From Glycomyces sp. YM15 (lineage in GTDB: Bacteria > Actinomycetota > Actinomycetes > Mycobacteriales > Micromonosporaceae), in the NCBI RefSeq assembly GCF_016918015.1, contig NZ_JAERMK010000023.1, forward strand, positions 18,129 to 82,128: a stretch of DNA of 64,000 nt, read 5' to 3'. Below the pieces are notes generated by a model. It worked only from the letters and a program-made list of their open reading frames with translations, had not been told where the DNA came from and did not search any database. Both the position numbers and the translations under genes were made by a program. Shown here one piece after another: positions 53,807 to 62,562 of this stretch (the stretch's first letter is position 1; each line of letters begins with the position of its first letter).

Positions 53807-54325
53807 ATGCCCAACAAGACGATCTACGTCGCCGACAAGGACCTGCCCCTCTACACGCGGGCGCAGGAACTCGCGGGAGGCAACCTCTCCAAGGCGATCT
53901 CGACGGCGCTCAAGCGCTACGTCGACGCCGAGGAGGGTCGACTGGAGGGCTACGAGGAGATCACCGTCCCCGTCGGCCCGGGCACCGGACGCAAGCGCCA
54001 GCGGCAGCGCTTCACCGGCGTCAAGCTCGGCGAATGGGTCCGCTCGAACGAGAAGAAGGCGGAGATCTACCGGGTCTACCGCTCGCGGTCGGGCAAGTTC
54101 GTGATCCACATCGAGAAGACGCCCGACTTCGTGCACGAGACGAACGAGACCGGCTGGCGCAAGCTCCTCGGATTCGGCGAGCAGAGCTACGCCATGAACT
54201 ACGGGGACGCCACGCTCGAAGTGGTCGAGACGCTCGATGAGCTCAAGGCGAAGATCCCCGACGAGCTGTACCAGATGGTCGCCGCCACGGCAGAAGCGCC
54301 GCCAGTGCAGGACCTCGACATCTAG
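53807..54325 (+). CDS. EXLDI family protein
   Basis: A 172-residue protein matching the actinobacterial EXLDI family, named for its C-terminal motif; here the end reads PPVQDLDI. The N-terminal 45 residues (NKTIYVADKDLPLYTRAQEL, NLSKAISTALKRYVDAEE) look like a ribbon-helix-helix-type DNA-binding segment, and the rest is a beta-rich region (GKFVIHIEKTPDFVHE). The function is unproved; a regulator acting on its own palindromic promoter and perhaps on the downstream exporter is plausible. AAGGAGG lies 13 bases before the ATG at 53807; a nearer ATG at 53799 is in another frame. Confidence 0.82.
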   Translation: MPNKTIYVADKDLPLYTRAQELAGGNLSKAISTALKRYVDAEEGRLEGYEEITVPVGPGTGRKRQRQRFTGVKLGEWVRSNEKKAEIYRVYRSRSGKFVIHIEKTPDFVHETNETGWRKLLGFGEQSYAMNYGDATLEVVETLDELKAKIPDELYQMVAATAEAPPVQDLDI

Positions 54326-54694
54326 ACCCACTGTGCCGGAGGCGCACTCGACGGCATCGCCTGCGGTCCCGGGCACGTCCCGGTAGTCGGCCGCACCCTC
54401 TGCACCGCGCTCCTTTCACTGCACTCTTTTCACTGCGCAGTCGCCGGGGCGGAGCCTGCCCACTGACAGTCCACAATGCACTGTCATCGACCCTGGACAT
54501 CGAGGTGAAACCGTGTTCGACCTTGGAATGGTGCTCACGCTCTACCCACCGCCGCACCGGCTTTCACCGGACCTGGCACCGCGTCAGGTCGATGTCAGCG
54601 CCATGTCAGCGGCCCCGGCCAAAGTACTCACATGCCCGGCGAGGGAAACCGAACCGGAACCGGCACAGCCCACCAAGACCCGAAGCGAGGAACG
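54326..54694. other. 369-bp gap between the EXLDI gene and the ABC exporter
   Basis: No gene is supported here. A perfect 7-bp inverted repeat (TGACAGT at 54464-54470, ACTGTCA at 54480-54486) and the short repeat GATGTCAGCG/CCATGTCAGCG near 54593-54613 may be operator or terminator elements. The exporter promoter should lie in this stretch. Confidence 0.45.
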
Positions 54695-55657
<963 letters not shown>

Positions 55658-55698
55658 CCCGCCCGCATCCTTCCGCAACGCCCACAAGGAGAACTCCG

Positions 55699-56484
55699 AT
55701 GAGCACCCTCGCCTACACCGTTTCCGACACCTCCACGATGCTGCGCCGCCAGTTCAAGCACATGCTCCGCTACCCGTCGCTGACGTTCATGCTCGTCGGC
55801 ATGCCGGTGGTCTTCCTTCTCCTGTTCGTCTACGTCTTCGGCGGGACGATCGGCGACGGCCTCGGCGGTCCCACGGGCGGCCGCGAGGCGTACCTGACCT
55901 ACCTGACGCCAGGCATGCTGCTGATGGCGATCGTCGCCGCCGTGCAGGGCACCGCGATCAGCGTCGCGATGGACATGACCGAAGGCATCATCGACCGCTT
56001 CCGCACCATGTCGATCGCCCGGGTCTCCGTCCTCACCGGACACGTGATCGCCTCGGTCATCCAGTCGTTCCTGTGCATCGCCGTCACGCTCGGCGTCGCC
56101 GTCGCGATCGGCTTCCGCCCCGAGACGGACGCGGTCGGCTGGATCGGCCTCGCCGCTGTGCTGCTGCTGATCTCGTTCGGCCTGACCTGGCTCACCGTCG
56201 GACTCGGCATGGCCGCCAAGACCGTCGAAGAGGCGTCGAACACCCCGATGCCGCTGATGCTGCTGCCGTTCTTCGGCTCGGCCTTCGTACCCACCGACTC
56301 GATGCCCACCGTGGTCCAGTACTTCGCCGAGTACCAGCCCTTCACCCCGTTCATCGAGGTCGTCCGGGCGCTCCTGTTCGGCAACCCGGTCGACGGGGTG
56401 GACCTGGGCCTGACGGTCGCCTGGTCGCTGGCCTTCGCGCTGCTGGGCTACGTGATCTCGAAGAAGAAGTTCAACAAGCGCTAA
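55699..56484 (+). CDS. DrrB-type ABC-2 exporter permease
   Basis: A 261-residue ABC-2 type membrane protein with six predicted helices, partner of the preceding ATPase. Typical blocks are MLRRQFKHMLRYPSLTFML, VFLLLFVYVFGGTIG, YLTYLTPGMLLMAIV, DMTEGIIDRFRTMSIARVSVLTGH and the C-terminal FGSAFVPTDSMPTVVQYFAEYQPFTPFIEVVRALL. AAGGAGAA lies seven bases before the ATG, 41 bases after the drrA-like stop. The substrate is unknown. The final KKKFNKR is a positive-inside tail. Confidence 0.92.
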   Translation: MSTLAYTVSDTSTMLRRQFKHMLRYPSLTFMLVGMPVVFLLLFVYVFGGTIGDGLGGPTGGREAYLTYLTPGMLLMAIVAAVQGTAISVAMDMTEGIIDRFRTMSIARVSVLTGHVIASVIQSFLCIAVTLGVAVAIGFRPETDAVGWIGLAAVLLLISFGLTWLTVGLGMAAKTVEEASNTPMPLMLLPFFGSAFVPTDSMPTVVQYFAEYQPFTPFIEVVRALLFGNPVDGVDLGLTVAWSLAFALLGYVISKKKFNKR

Positions 56485-56513
56485 GCGCCGCATACCAACC
56501 AGGAAACACCCCG

Positions 56514-56575
56514 TAGGGCGGGCCCTTCTCGGCGAGTTTACGAGCTGTAAATCTCCCCAGTCGCGGCCCGCCCTA
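56514..56575. terminator. Long-loop hairpin after the exporter operon
   Basis: TAGGGCGGGCC (56514-56524) pairs perfectly with GGCCCGCCCTA (56565-56575) around a 40-base loop that is itself AT-richer. It lies 30 bases beyond the permease stop. Confidence 0.5.
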
Positions 56576-56663
56576 TGGGTTCCCGTGACGAACGACACCG
56601 TGCGATGAATCCCGGGAGCCTCGGTCGTCTACATGAACGACACCGACCACAGGAGGAACCGCC

Positions 56664-56879
56664 ATGACCGCCCAGCCCAAAGGCCCCGCCTCGTACTTCC
56701 CCTCCATCGAGAAGACGTACGGCCGCCCGATCGCCGACTGGCTCGCCGACCTCGCCGCGAGCGACCTCGACGGCCACAAGCCACTCGTCGAATGGCTCAA
56801 GACCGAGCACGGCATGGGCCACGGACACGCGAACGCCCTGGTCACCTACCACCGCAACCCCGGCAAGTGGTCGGCGTAG
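56664..56879 (+). CDS. DUF4287 family small protein
   Basis: A 71-residue protein typical of DUF4287: SYFPSIEKTYGRPIADWL, then HKPLVEWLKTEHGMGHGHANALVTYHR. The helix-rich GHGHANAL segment is conserved in the family, and fusions to DUF5655 are known, but the function is unknown. AGGAGG lies eight bases before the ATG. It is cytoplasmic and monocistronic. Confidence 0.87.
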   Translation: MTAQPKGPASYFPSIEKTYGRPIADWLADLAASDLDGHKPLVEWLKTEHGMGHGHANALVTYHRNPGKWSA

Positions 56880-56914
56880 CGCACGGATCGTTGCGGGACA
56901 AGACTGTGCGGCGA

Positions 56915-57664
56915 TCAGGTCGGGTCGGTCGGCTCGAGTCGAGCGAAATCCAAGTCGACGCTCAACTGGACACCCATTTCCCGGAAGCCGAGTGCTCGCG
57001 CGACCCGGCGAGAAGCCACCGGCATCGCCCTCCACTGCGGCAGGAGGCCAGCGGCGAGCGCGTGGTCCACTGCGGAGGCGGCGACCAGCCTCGCCAACCC
57101 GCGGCCGCGCGCGTTCTCGGAGGTCAGCACGCACAGGTGCGCCGTCGCAGCGGGCCACCACCGATACCCCGCCGCCGCCACGACCGTCCCCCGCTCCCTC
57201 ACGACGAACGCCGGCGAGGTGATCTCGCCGATCCCGCTCTCATCCGCGTCTTCTGCGCCGACTGACTTCACAAGAGCGAGAAGATCCGAGTGGTCGGGAT
57301 GAAGCCGCTCGACAGCGGACTCAGACGGAGACGGAACAAAAGAGTCCCGCGATACGTACGCCAGTGTTGCCGGGCCGAGCATTGCTCTGACCGGCAACGC
57401 CGACCCTAGGACCTCGGGCCGCGTGATCGACTCGGTAGCGAGTCGGCTGAGCACGTGTTCCACGGGCCCGACCGCGGCTTCGGTCGGCACGGTTGCGATC
57501 GCCGAATCGCCCAACACCACGATTCCGACCCACGAAGGCGGACACATCTGCGATTCAGCAGAGGCGACCACATGCGCGCCGGTGCCCGATGGGAACGTCA
57601 CGGGTGCAGCGGCGAGCGTCTGCCAGAGCGACCGGGCTTGCGTCATCAGCGAATCGTCGGCCAT
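56915..57664 (-). CDS. GNAT family N-acetyltransferase (C-terminal domain) protein
   Basis: A 249-residue protein with an N-terminal region of unknown fold (about 1-120) and a C-terminal GNAT fold: VVAAAGYRWWPAATAHLCVLTSENARGRGLARLVAASAVDHAL carries the acetyl-CoA motif RGRGLA, and SRRVARALGFREMGVQLS is the usual last strand. The ATG at 57664 is chosen; a TTG eight codons upstream is the alternative. The substrate is unknown. It is convergent with the DUF4287 gene and divergent from the VOC gene. Confidence 0.82.
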   Translation of the reverse strand: MADDSLMTQARSLWQTLAAAPVTFPSGTGAHVVASAESQMCPPSWVGIVVLGDSAIATVPTEAAVGPVEHVLSRLATESITRPEVLGSALPVRAMLGPATLAYVSRDSFVPSPSESAVERLHPDHSDLLALVKSVGAEDADESGIGEITSPAFVVRERGTVVAAAGYRWWPAATAHLCVLTSENARGRGLARLVAASAVDHALAAGLLPQWRAMPVASRRVARALGFREMGVQLSVDLDFARLEPTDPT

Positions 57665-57826
57665 GGGCCGATCTTCCCACTCGGCCAAAGCGAGTTTTTC
57701 AACTCAGGGTCCCGCGCATGCAGCGGCTGCGCGAGTTCGTTCTCAGCACCGCATGGCGGTTTCCGAGCGGTCCTGCTTCGGTTCGCGCCCTCCACGGGCG
57801 AGTTGCCGGTCGCTAGGCTTCGGGGC

Positions 57827-58267
57827 ATGGCGATTCAACGAATGGACAACGTTCTCATCGTGGTGGAAGACCTTGACGCGGTCATCGAGTTCTTCGTCGA
57901 AATAGGCATGGAGCTGGAGGGCAAAGGACCGGTTGAAGGTGACTTCGCCGAGCGGGTGATCGGGCTGGAGAACGTCAGACAGGACATCGCCATGCTGCGA
58001 ATTCCCGGCGCCCCGGGGCGGATCGAGCTGGCGAAGTTCCACGAGCCGACGGCGGTCCGTCCGGAGCCGGTGAACGCGCCCTCGAACACGCTCGGCATTC
58101 GCCGGGTCATGTTCGCCGTCGACGACATCAACGACGTCGTGGCCCGCCTGCAGGCCCGGGGCGCCGAGCTGGTCGGCGAGATCGTGCGATACGAGGACCT
58201 CTTCCTACTCTGCTACGTCCGCGGCCCCGAAGGCATCGTCGTCGGCCTCGCCGAGCAGCTCGGCTGA
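57827..58267 (+). CDS. VOC (glyoxalase/bleomycin resistance-like) family protein
   Basis: A 146-residue protein with two beta-alpha-beta-beta-beta modules. The first begins MDNVLIVVEDLDAVIEFFVEIGMELEGKG and the second IRRVMFAVDDINDVVARLQARGAELVGEIV, ending RGPEGIVVGLAEQLG with the Glu commonly acting as metal ligand. The activity is unknown (dioxygenase-, lyase- or antibiotic-binding type). TAGGCT lies seven bases before the ATG, so a leaderless start is favoured over a longer in-frame extension. Confidence 0.88.
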   Translation: MAIQRMDNVLIVVEDLDAVIEFFVEIGMELEGKGPVEGDFAERVIGLENVRQDIAMLRIPGAPGRIELAKFHEPTAVRPEPVNAPSNTLGIRRVMFAVDDINDVVARLQARGAELVGEIVRYEDLFLLCYVRGPEGIVVGLAEQLG

Positions 58268-58286
58268 GGGGCCGCCAAGGATTCCA

Positions 58287-58500
58287 TCAGGCGCTGTCCA
58301 CTCGGGACTCTAAGGCCCGCAGCGCGGTGCAGACGGACACGGCGAATCGTCCGTCCTCGAAGTCGAGGCGTACGCCGTCCAAATGGCTGAAAGCCCTCCA
58401 GCCACCGCATCCCCCGACTGTACCGAGCTGCCCTGGCCTGGCTCGTATCGCAAGCAGGCGGTGGTAGCCGCCGAGCCGGACGATGATCCGTTCGACGGCC
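58287..58500 (-). pseudogene. Possible gene remnant downstream of the DUF418 gene
   Basis: A minus-strand frame of about 70 codons ends FSHLDGVRLDFEDGRFAVSVCTALRALESRVDSA, which looks protein-like, but has no suitable start after the DUF418 stop and no ribosome-binding site. It may be the 3' end of a decayed gene. Support is weak. Confidence 0.25.
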
Positions 58501-58512
58501 CGCGCTCCCGGT

Positions 58513-59688
58513 TCAGGTCCGGGGGTATGTGAGGCGGCGCAAGAGCGTTTCGCATGGGCCGCGAGTTCCGGTGCGCGCCATGGCTGCCGCGATCGCGACC
58601 GTGGCGGCCCACACGGCGACGGCGATACCGGACGCGGCCGCATCGGACAGCTGGGTGCCCAGTCCCGCCGCCCACGGCGAGAAGATGGCCACGAACGCGA
58701 CCGACTGGAGCAGATAGCAGGTCAGCGAGCGCGCGCCGCAGGCGGCGAGGGCCCGAGTGAGAGGCCCGGGCGTGCGGTCCGCCTGGCGGGCGGCGATCAG
58801 GGCGATGAGGGCGGCGTAGCCGAGACCGGCGGCGAGGCCGGTCACGCTGTGGAGCGCGTATGCCGAGACGGCCGCCGCGGTCTCCGGCTCCCAGAGCCGT
58901 GTTTCAGCGAGCATCAGCGGCGCGCCGCCGACGAGGCTGATGACGATGCCCCACAAGGCGGTTCGGGTGAGCAGTCGGCGGTGGCGACCGGGTTCGTCGA
59001 GCACTCGGCGGCGCGCGGCCCAGATGCCGAGGACGAAGGCGGGCAGGATGCTGACGAGATAGAAGGTCGGGGTGAGCGCCGACCAGGTCATCAGTCGCAT
59101 CGCCAGGGCGACAAGGGGGTCGGCGATGGTGGTCGGCTGTTCGGTGCGGTGGTCGGCGGCTTCGGCCGAGAGGCCGAGGAGGACGAGCACGCCGATGTGG
59201 GCGAGCGACACCAGCGCCGCGACCTTGAAGAGCGTGCGGTCGCGGGCGACGAGCAGGCCGGTGAAGACCAGGCCTACAAGGCCGTAAGCGGCGAGGATGT
59301 CACCGAAGAACAGCAGTAGAGCGTGCGCGAAGCCGAAGGCCAGCAGCCAGGCGCTGCGCCTGCGCACGATCCGGCGGGTCTCGGGCCATGCGGCCCCAGT
59401 GCGGGCCTGGCGGTCGGCGAGGCGGGCGAGTCCGTAGCCGAACAGTGCGGCGAACATCGGCAGGGCGCGGCCGTCGATGAGGAGCACCTGGGCACCGGTG
59501 AGGAGGCGTTCGAACGGTTCGGCGTCGACGGCGTAGCCGCGGAAGCCGGTCTGCTCATGACAGATGAACATGTGGGCGTGGGCGAGTGCGATGAGCAGCA
59601 GCATGGCGCCGCGTGCGAGGTCAGGGGCGAGCGATCGCTGCCCGACGGGGGTCGCCGATCGGACGTCGACGGGTGGGGAAAGTGTCAT
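58513..59688 (-). CDS. DUF418 family membrane protein
   Basis: A 391-residue integral membrane protein with about ten membrane segments and the C-terminal DUF418 domain (LWGIVISLVGGAP, LTRALAACGARSLTCYLLQSVAF). The N-terminal RSLAPDLARGAMLLLIALAHA block matches acyltransferase-3/heparan-acetyltransferase-like starts, so a small-molecule transfer across the membrane is possible but unproved. The ATG at 59688 (MTLSPPVDVRS) is used; a frame extending to 59751 crosses the operator. Expression is probably controlled by the divergent TetR gene. Confidence 0.86.
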   Translation of the reverse strand: MTLSPPVDVRSATPVGQRSLAPDLARGAMLLLIALAHAHMFICHEQTGFRGYAVDAEPFERLLTGAQVLLIDGRALPMFAALFGYGLARLADRQARTGAAWPETRRIVRRRSAWLLAFGFAHALLLFFGDILAAYGLVGLVFTGLLVARDRTLFKVAALVSLAHIGVLVLLGLSAEAADHRTEQPTTIADPLVALAMRLMTWSALTPTFYLVSILPAFVLGIWAARRRVLDEPGRHRRLLTRTALWGIVISLVGGAPLMLAETRLWEPETAAAVSAYALHSVTGLAAGLGYAALIALIAARQADRTPGPLTRALAACGARSLTCYLLQSVAFVAIFSPWAAGLGTQLSDAAASGIAVAVWAATVAIAAAMARTGTRGPCETLLRRLTYPRT

Positions 59689-59700
59689 GACGACTCCAAT

Positions 59701-59724
59701 TTTAGATACAGATCTGTATCTAAA
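59701..59724. promoter_or_regulatory. TetR operator: perfect 24-bp palindrome
   Basis: The half-site TTTAGATACAGA and its exact complement are centred at 59712/59713. The palindrome lies 12 bases before the DUF418 start and 45 before the tetR start, in the divergent gap, and GATACAG recurs once at about 59732. Confidence 0.75.
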
Positions 59725-59769
59725 GAAGATAAGATACAGTCGTGCATCCAAGTGGATCGGGGGTGCACT

Positions 59770-60360
59770 TTGAGCGAAGCCGAAGGTCAGACGCGACGCA
59801 GGGGCAAGGATCTGCTCGATGCCATCTACGCTGCGGCCGTCGAAGAGGCGGCAACCGCGGGGGTCGGGAGGTTGACCATGGACGGCATCGCCAAGCGCGC
59901 CCGCACCCCCCGGACCACGCTCTACCGGCGCTGGTCAGATCCGGTCGAGCTGCTGCTCGATGCGCTTCATGAGCTGCATCCGGTGGAAGAGCCGGCCCCC
60001 GGCGCCGATGATCTGCGCGGTGATCTCATTGCCGCGCTTCGCATGATGGTCGACTGGGCGCTCAGTCCCGCCGGTCGCGCGGTGCTGACCATCGTCGCCG
60101 ACCCGCGCCGCGATCCGGTCGTCATGGAGGCGCTGTACGAGCGGGTCTTCGCCGAGAAGGGCGGGACGTTCACCCAGACCGTGCTGCGCCACTACGCCGA
60201 ACACGGCGACTTCGACCCGGCCCTGCTCACTCCGGTCGTAGTCGACATCGGGGAAGCGATGGTCACCAAGCGGATGATCGACACCGGCGAAGACCCCGGC
60301 GACGACTACCTCGCCGCGATCGTCGACCAGGCCATCCTGCCCGCCATCGGACTCAGGTGA
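59770..60360 (+). CDS. TetR family transcriptional regulator
   Basis: A 196-residue TetR-type repressor. The HTH is at about residues 17-60 (AAVEEAATAGVGRLTMDGIAKRARTPRTTLYRRWSDPVELL), and the C-terminal part resembles the TetR_C_16/AefR-like ligand domain (DLRGDLIAALRMMVDWALSPAGRAVL). The start is a TTG at 59770 with GGGGGTG about five bases upstream. It most likely binds the 24-bp palindrome to control itself and the divergent DUF418 gene. A very strong terminator follows. Confidence 0.88.
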   Translation: MSEAEGQTRRRGKDLLDAIYAAAVEEAATAGVGRLTMDGIAKRARTPRTTLYRRWSDPVELLLDALHELHPVEEPAPGADDLRGDLIAALRMMVDWALSPAGRAVLTIVADPRRDPVVMEALYERVFAEKGGTFTQTVLRHYAEHGDFDPALLTPVVVDIGEAMVTKRMIDTGEDPGDDYLAAIVDQAILPAIGLR

Positions 60361-60363
60361 CCG

Positions 60364-60412
60364 AAGCCCGTGGGGCGAGCCCGTTCATCGGACTCGCCCC
60401 ACGGGCTTTTCA
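60364..60412 (+). terminator. Canonical rho-independent terminator of tetR
   Basis: A perfect 16-bp stem (60364-60379 with 60393-60408; AAGCCCGTGGGGCGAG and its complement) with a 13-base loop runs straight into TTTTC. It is the strongest terminator in the window. Confidence 0.85.
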
Positions 60413-60429
60413 AGATCTTGGGTTGTCGC

Positions 60430-60681
60430 TCAGCGGGTGTGGCCCAGGAGGCTCGTCAGGTCGGCCGCCGTGAGGTCGAAGACCGGGGAAGCGTCGCCGA
60501 GCTTGGAGTCGCGGACGTGGAAGCCGTCACCTTCAGGGCAGGCGGCCAGTTCGACACACTCGGAGTTGTTGTCGCCACCGCTGCGGGAGCTTTTGCGCCA
60601 CGCCCGGCGAAGTTCCACGCAGTTTGAGTTGTTGTCGCCACCGCTGCGACTACTCTTGCGCCAGGCAGTCACTTCACTCAT
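60430..60681 (-). CDS. DUF397 protein with internally duplicated core motif
   Basis: An 83-residue DUF397 protein, the small partner that typically accompanies a DUF5753 XRE regulator in actinobacteria (Scr1/Scr2-like pairs, proposed toxin-antitoxin). The core motif WRKSSRSGGDNNS-CVEL, normally present once, occurs twice with a 21-residue period (residues 7-24 and 28-45). The remainder (PEGDGFHVRDSKLGD, LTAADLTSLLGHTR) is a single normal C-terminus. The ATG overlaps the end of the upstream XRE gene by eight bases (ATGAGTGA), so the two are translationally coupled. Confidence 0.9.
   Translation of the reverse strand: MSEVTAWRKSSRSGGDNNSNCVELRRAWRKSSRSGGDNNSECVELAACPEGDGFHVRDSKLGDASPVFDLTAADLTSLLGHTR
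60547..60666 (-). repeat. 63-bp-period tandem duplication inside the DUF397 gene
   Basis: Units 60610-60666 and 60547-60603 encode the two copies of WRKSSRSGGDNNSxCVEL. A block of at least 20 bases (GTTGTTGTCGCCACCGCTGC on the plus strand) is identical in both, which indicates a fairly recent duplication. Confidence 0.85.
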
Positions 60682-61483
60682 TCAGAAACTCCCTCAATGG
60701 TATCGATTTGCCCCAGAGGAGCTGCCAAAGTCCATCGTATCGCTCGATCCTGTCCGTCTCCTCGATGCACCAGCTGTCGTCGAAGAGCTCCGTATAGACG
60801 AAGGGCGGGCTCCCGAACTCAGCGCCAGCGGGCTTGTAGATATCGAATGCGCTCGCGCCTTCGGGGTGCGGACCTCGGAGGATCCGGATCTCCCAGTTCC
60901 GGCATGCGTTGAGTTCGAGCAACCTGTCGATCTGGTCGCGGCGTGCCTTCTCGCTGAGGAGGTCGAGGTCAAGGAGAGCCTGCGCACCGATGATCAACCG
61001 CATGGTCGGATCGTCGGTCCGGTTGAGCAGAGCCGCTTGGCGTTCCTTCTTGAACGCCCATCCTCGATTGAGCTGTTCGGCGGTGTACGGCTGCGAACGT
61101 GGCAGCAGGTTGAAGTGGTAATCGCGCGTTTGGGCGATGCCGGGAACGAAGATCGGCTCCCACTTGTGGATCTGACCGTTCGACCGCTCGGCCATGCTCA
61201 AACACAGCGCATTGAATCGACGGTCGGAGCGAAAGTTCTGCTCGTGCTCGTTCTCGGCGATCTGGATCATGTACGCGCGCAGCTCATCGTCCATGCCGAG
61301 CTTGGCGGCGAGAGGCCACATCTGGCCGACATCAGGACACTTCTCACCGTGTTCCCACTTGGAGACGGTCTGGTCACTGCGCTTGACGAACCTTCCGACG
61401 GCGGCCTGGCTGAGCTTCCTTTCGAGTCGCCGGATTCGGATTTCCCTGCCCGGGAGCCACTTTGCGAGCTTCGATGACGGCAC
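60674..61483 (-). CDS. XRE family regulator with DUF5753 (Scr1-like) domain
   Basis: A 269-residue regulator. The helix-turn-helix is at about 13-70 (IRIRRLERKLSQAAVGRFVKRSDQTVSKWEHGE), and the DUF5753 domain starts near 90 with HKWEPIFVPGIAQTRDY and contains NRTDDPTMRLIIGAQALL and the C-terminal FVYTELFDDSWCIEETDRIERY. Such genes pair with DUF397 partners and control them and often morphological or antibiotic genes. The GTG at 61483 has AGGAGG about ten bases upstream. The protein lacks membrane segments. It is divergent from two small unknown genes it may regulate. Confidence 0.9.
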   Translation of the reverse strand: MPSSKLAKWLPGREIRIRRLERKLSQAAVGRFVKRSDQTVSKWEHGEKCPDVGQMWPLAAKLGMDDELRAYMIQIAENEHEQNFRSDRRFNALCLSMAERSNGQIHKWEPIFVPGIAQTRDYHFNLLPRSQPYTAEQLNRGWAFKKERQAALLNRTDDPTMRLIIGAQALLDLDLLSEKARRDQIDRLLELNACRNWEIRILRGPHPEGASAFDIYKPAGAEFGSPPFVYTELFDDSWCIEETDRIERYDGLWQLLWGKSIPLREFLNE

Positions 61484-61711
61484 GGTGGGTTGCCTCCTGC
61501 CTCAGCGGAATTCAGTGCTGGCCTCTAATGATGACACTGCGTTGCCACACGATACGAACCTGTCGCGAACAGCACTTATAAAGCACGCCATATAAATCCA
61601 TCCCTACAAAACAGACCCTCATTACTAGGGGTTGGGAGCAAGGCTCTCTCGACTCACGACAGGAAACGCCTGTTCAGAAGCTTGTGGCCTCCGTAGGTTG
61701 GAGAAGACAGG

Positions 61712-61729
61712 GCCGGACGAAAGTCCGGT
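61712..61729 (+). other. GNRA-capped hairpin upstream of the 61767 gene
   Basis: GCCGGAC-GAAA-GTCCGGT forms a 7-bp stem with one G-U pair and a GAAA tetraloop, 37 bases before the start of the small gene. It may be a leader RNA structure; function is unknown. Confidence 0.35.
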
Positions 61730-61766
61730 CAGTCGGATTCCCGACATCGTCTGAAGTGGAGTGCGT

Positions 61767-62084
61767 ATGAAGACCGCTGAACCTTCCGATCCGCTGCTGC
61801 GTGGACGATTCACCGATGGCTACACCGATTTCAGCGTCCGGGCGTCGAGCGCCGACGCGCCCGACTCGTTCCAGGTCTATGTGTCCAACAACCATGCAGA
61901 CCTCGTGCTGATCGTCTCCGGCCTGATCTCCGGGCACCGGCATGCGACTTGGGGCGACGGCTGGCGGGCCTATACGCCCGAGTGGAAGGCCTGGGCGGAG
62001 GACACGGCCTTCCGGGTCTTCTCCGGCGTCCGGGTCGAACCGGCCTCGAAACAGCCTGGGAGCGTGAGGTTCTGCGATGGCTAG
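61767..62084 (+). CDS. Small protein of unknown function, overlaps next gene
   Basis: A 105-residue soluble protein, not recognised. The composition is rich in Trp, Ser, Asp and Val, with GHRHATWGDGWRAYTPEWKAWAEDTAF in the centre (written here only in part: WGDGWRAYTPEWKAWAED). The ATG at 61767 has GGAG five bases upstream; a GTG two codons earlier overlaps that site and is rejected. It overlaps the next gene by eight bases, showing that the two form a coupled pair. It is divergent from the XRE/DUF397 operon. Confidence 0.65.
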   Translation: MKTAEPSDPLLRGRFTDGYTDFSVRASSADAPDSFQVYVSNNHADLVLIVSGLISGHRHATWGDGWRAYTPEWKAWAEDTAFRVFSGVRVEPASKQPGSVRFCDG

Positions 62085-62412
62085 AACCTCCTCCCCCGCG
62101 AAGGACCCGGAGGGGCGCTGCAACCTCCGTTCCGATGGCGAGCCGGGGATCGACGGCCATCTCGGCTGCTTCCGGCGCGGACCGGCGGTGTTCTCGCTGT
62201 ATGCGATCCCGCCGGACCAGTCGCGCTACCCGAACACGCCGGCGTACTACCTGCTCGACTGCGAGGACGGCGTCGGCCCGCATGAGGTGTGCCGAATCGA
62301 GGCCGATGCGATGGACGAGCCTTTCTGGAACGGCGCGTGGAAGAACGATCCGTGGTGCTCGTGGCTGCTGAAGCAGATTCGTGCGCTTATCGCTACGCCG
62401 CAGGACGACTGA
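62077..62412 (+). CDS. Small protein of unknown function, second gene of overlapping pair
   Basis: A 111-residue soluble protein, not recognised. It carries five Cys residues (RCNLR, LGCF, DCEDG, EVCRI, PWCSW) and several Trp residues, and an acidic tail PQDD. Starting within the previous gene (ATGGCTAG) it is translationally coupled to it. A strong terminator follows its stop, so the two small genes are one transcription unit. Confidence 0.65.
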   Translation: MARTSSPAKDPEGRCNLRSDGEPGIDGHLGCFRRGPAVFSLYAIPPDQSRYPNTPAYYLLDCEDGVGPHEVCRIEADAMDEPFWNGAWKNDPWCSWLLKQIRALIATPQDD

Positions 62413-62431
62413 AGACTTGACTCTCCCGGCA

Positions 62432-62485
62432 GGGCCGGTCGACCTAGGTGGGGGTCGACCGGCCCCATTCTCCAAATTTTTTTGC
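62432..62485 (+). terminator. Rho-independent terminator after the small gene pair
   Basis: A perfect 13-bp stem (GGGCCGGTCGACC at 62432-62444, GGTCGACCGGCCC at 62453-62465) with an 8-base loop is followed by an AT-rich stretch ending in seven T residues. Confidence 0.75.
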
Positions 62486-62562
62486 CCTGCAGCGACACGC
62501 GTGGTTGTGATCACACTCTCGCGCATTTATTCTGACTAGACCCCCTCCCGGAAGGAGCTCCG

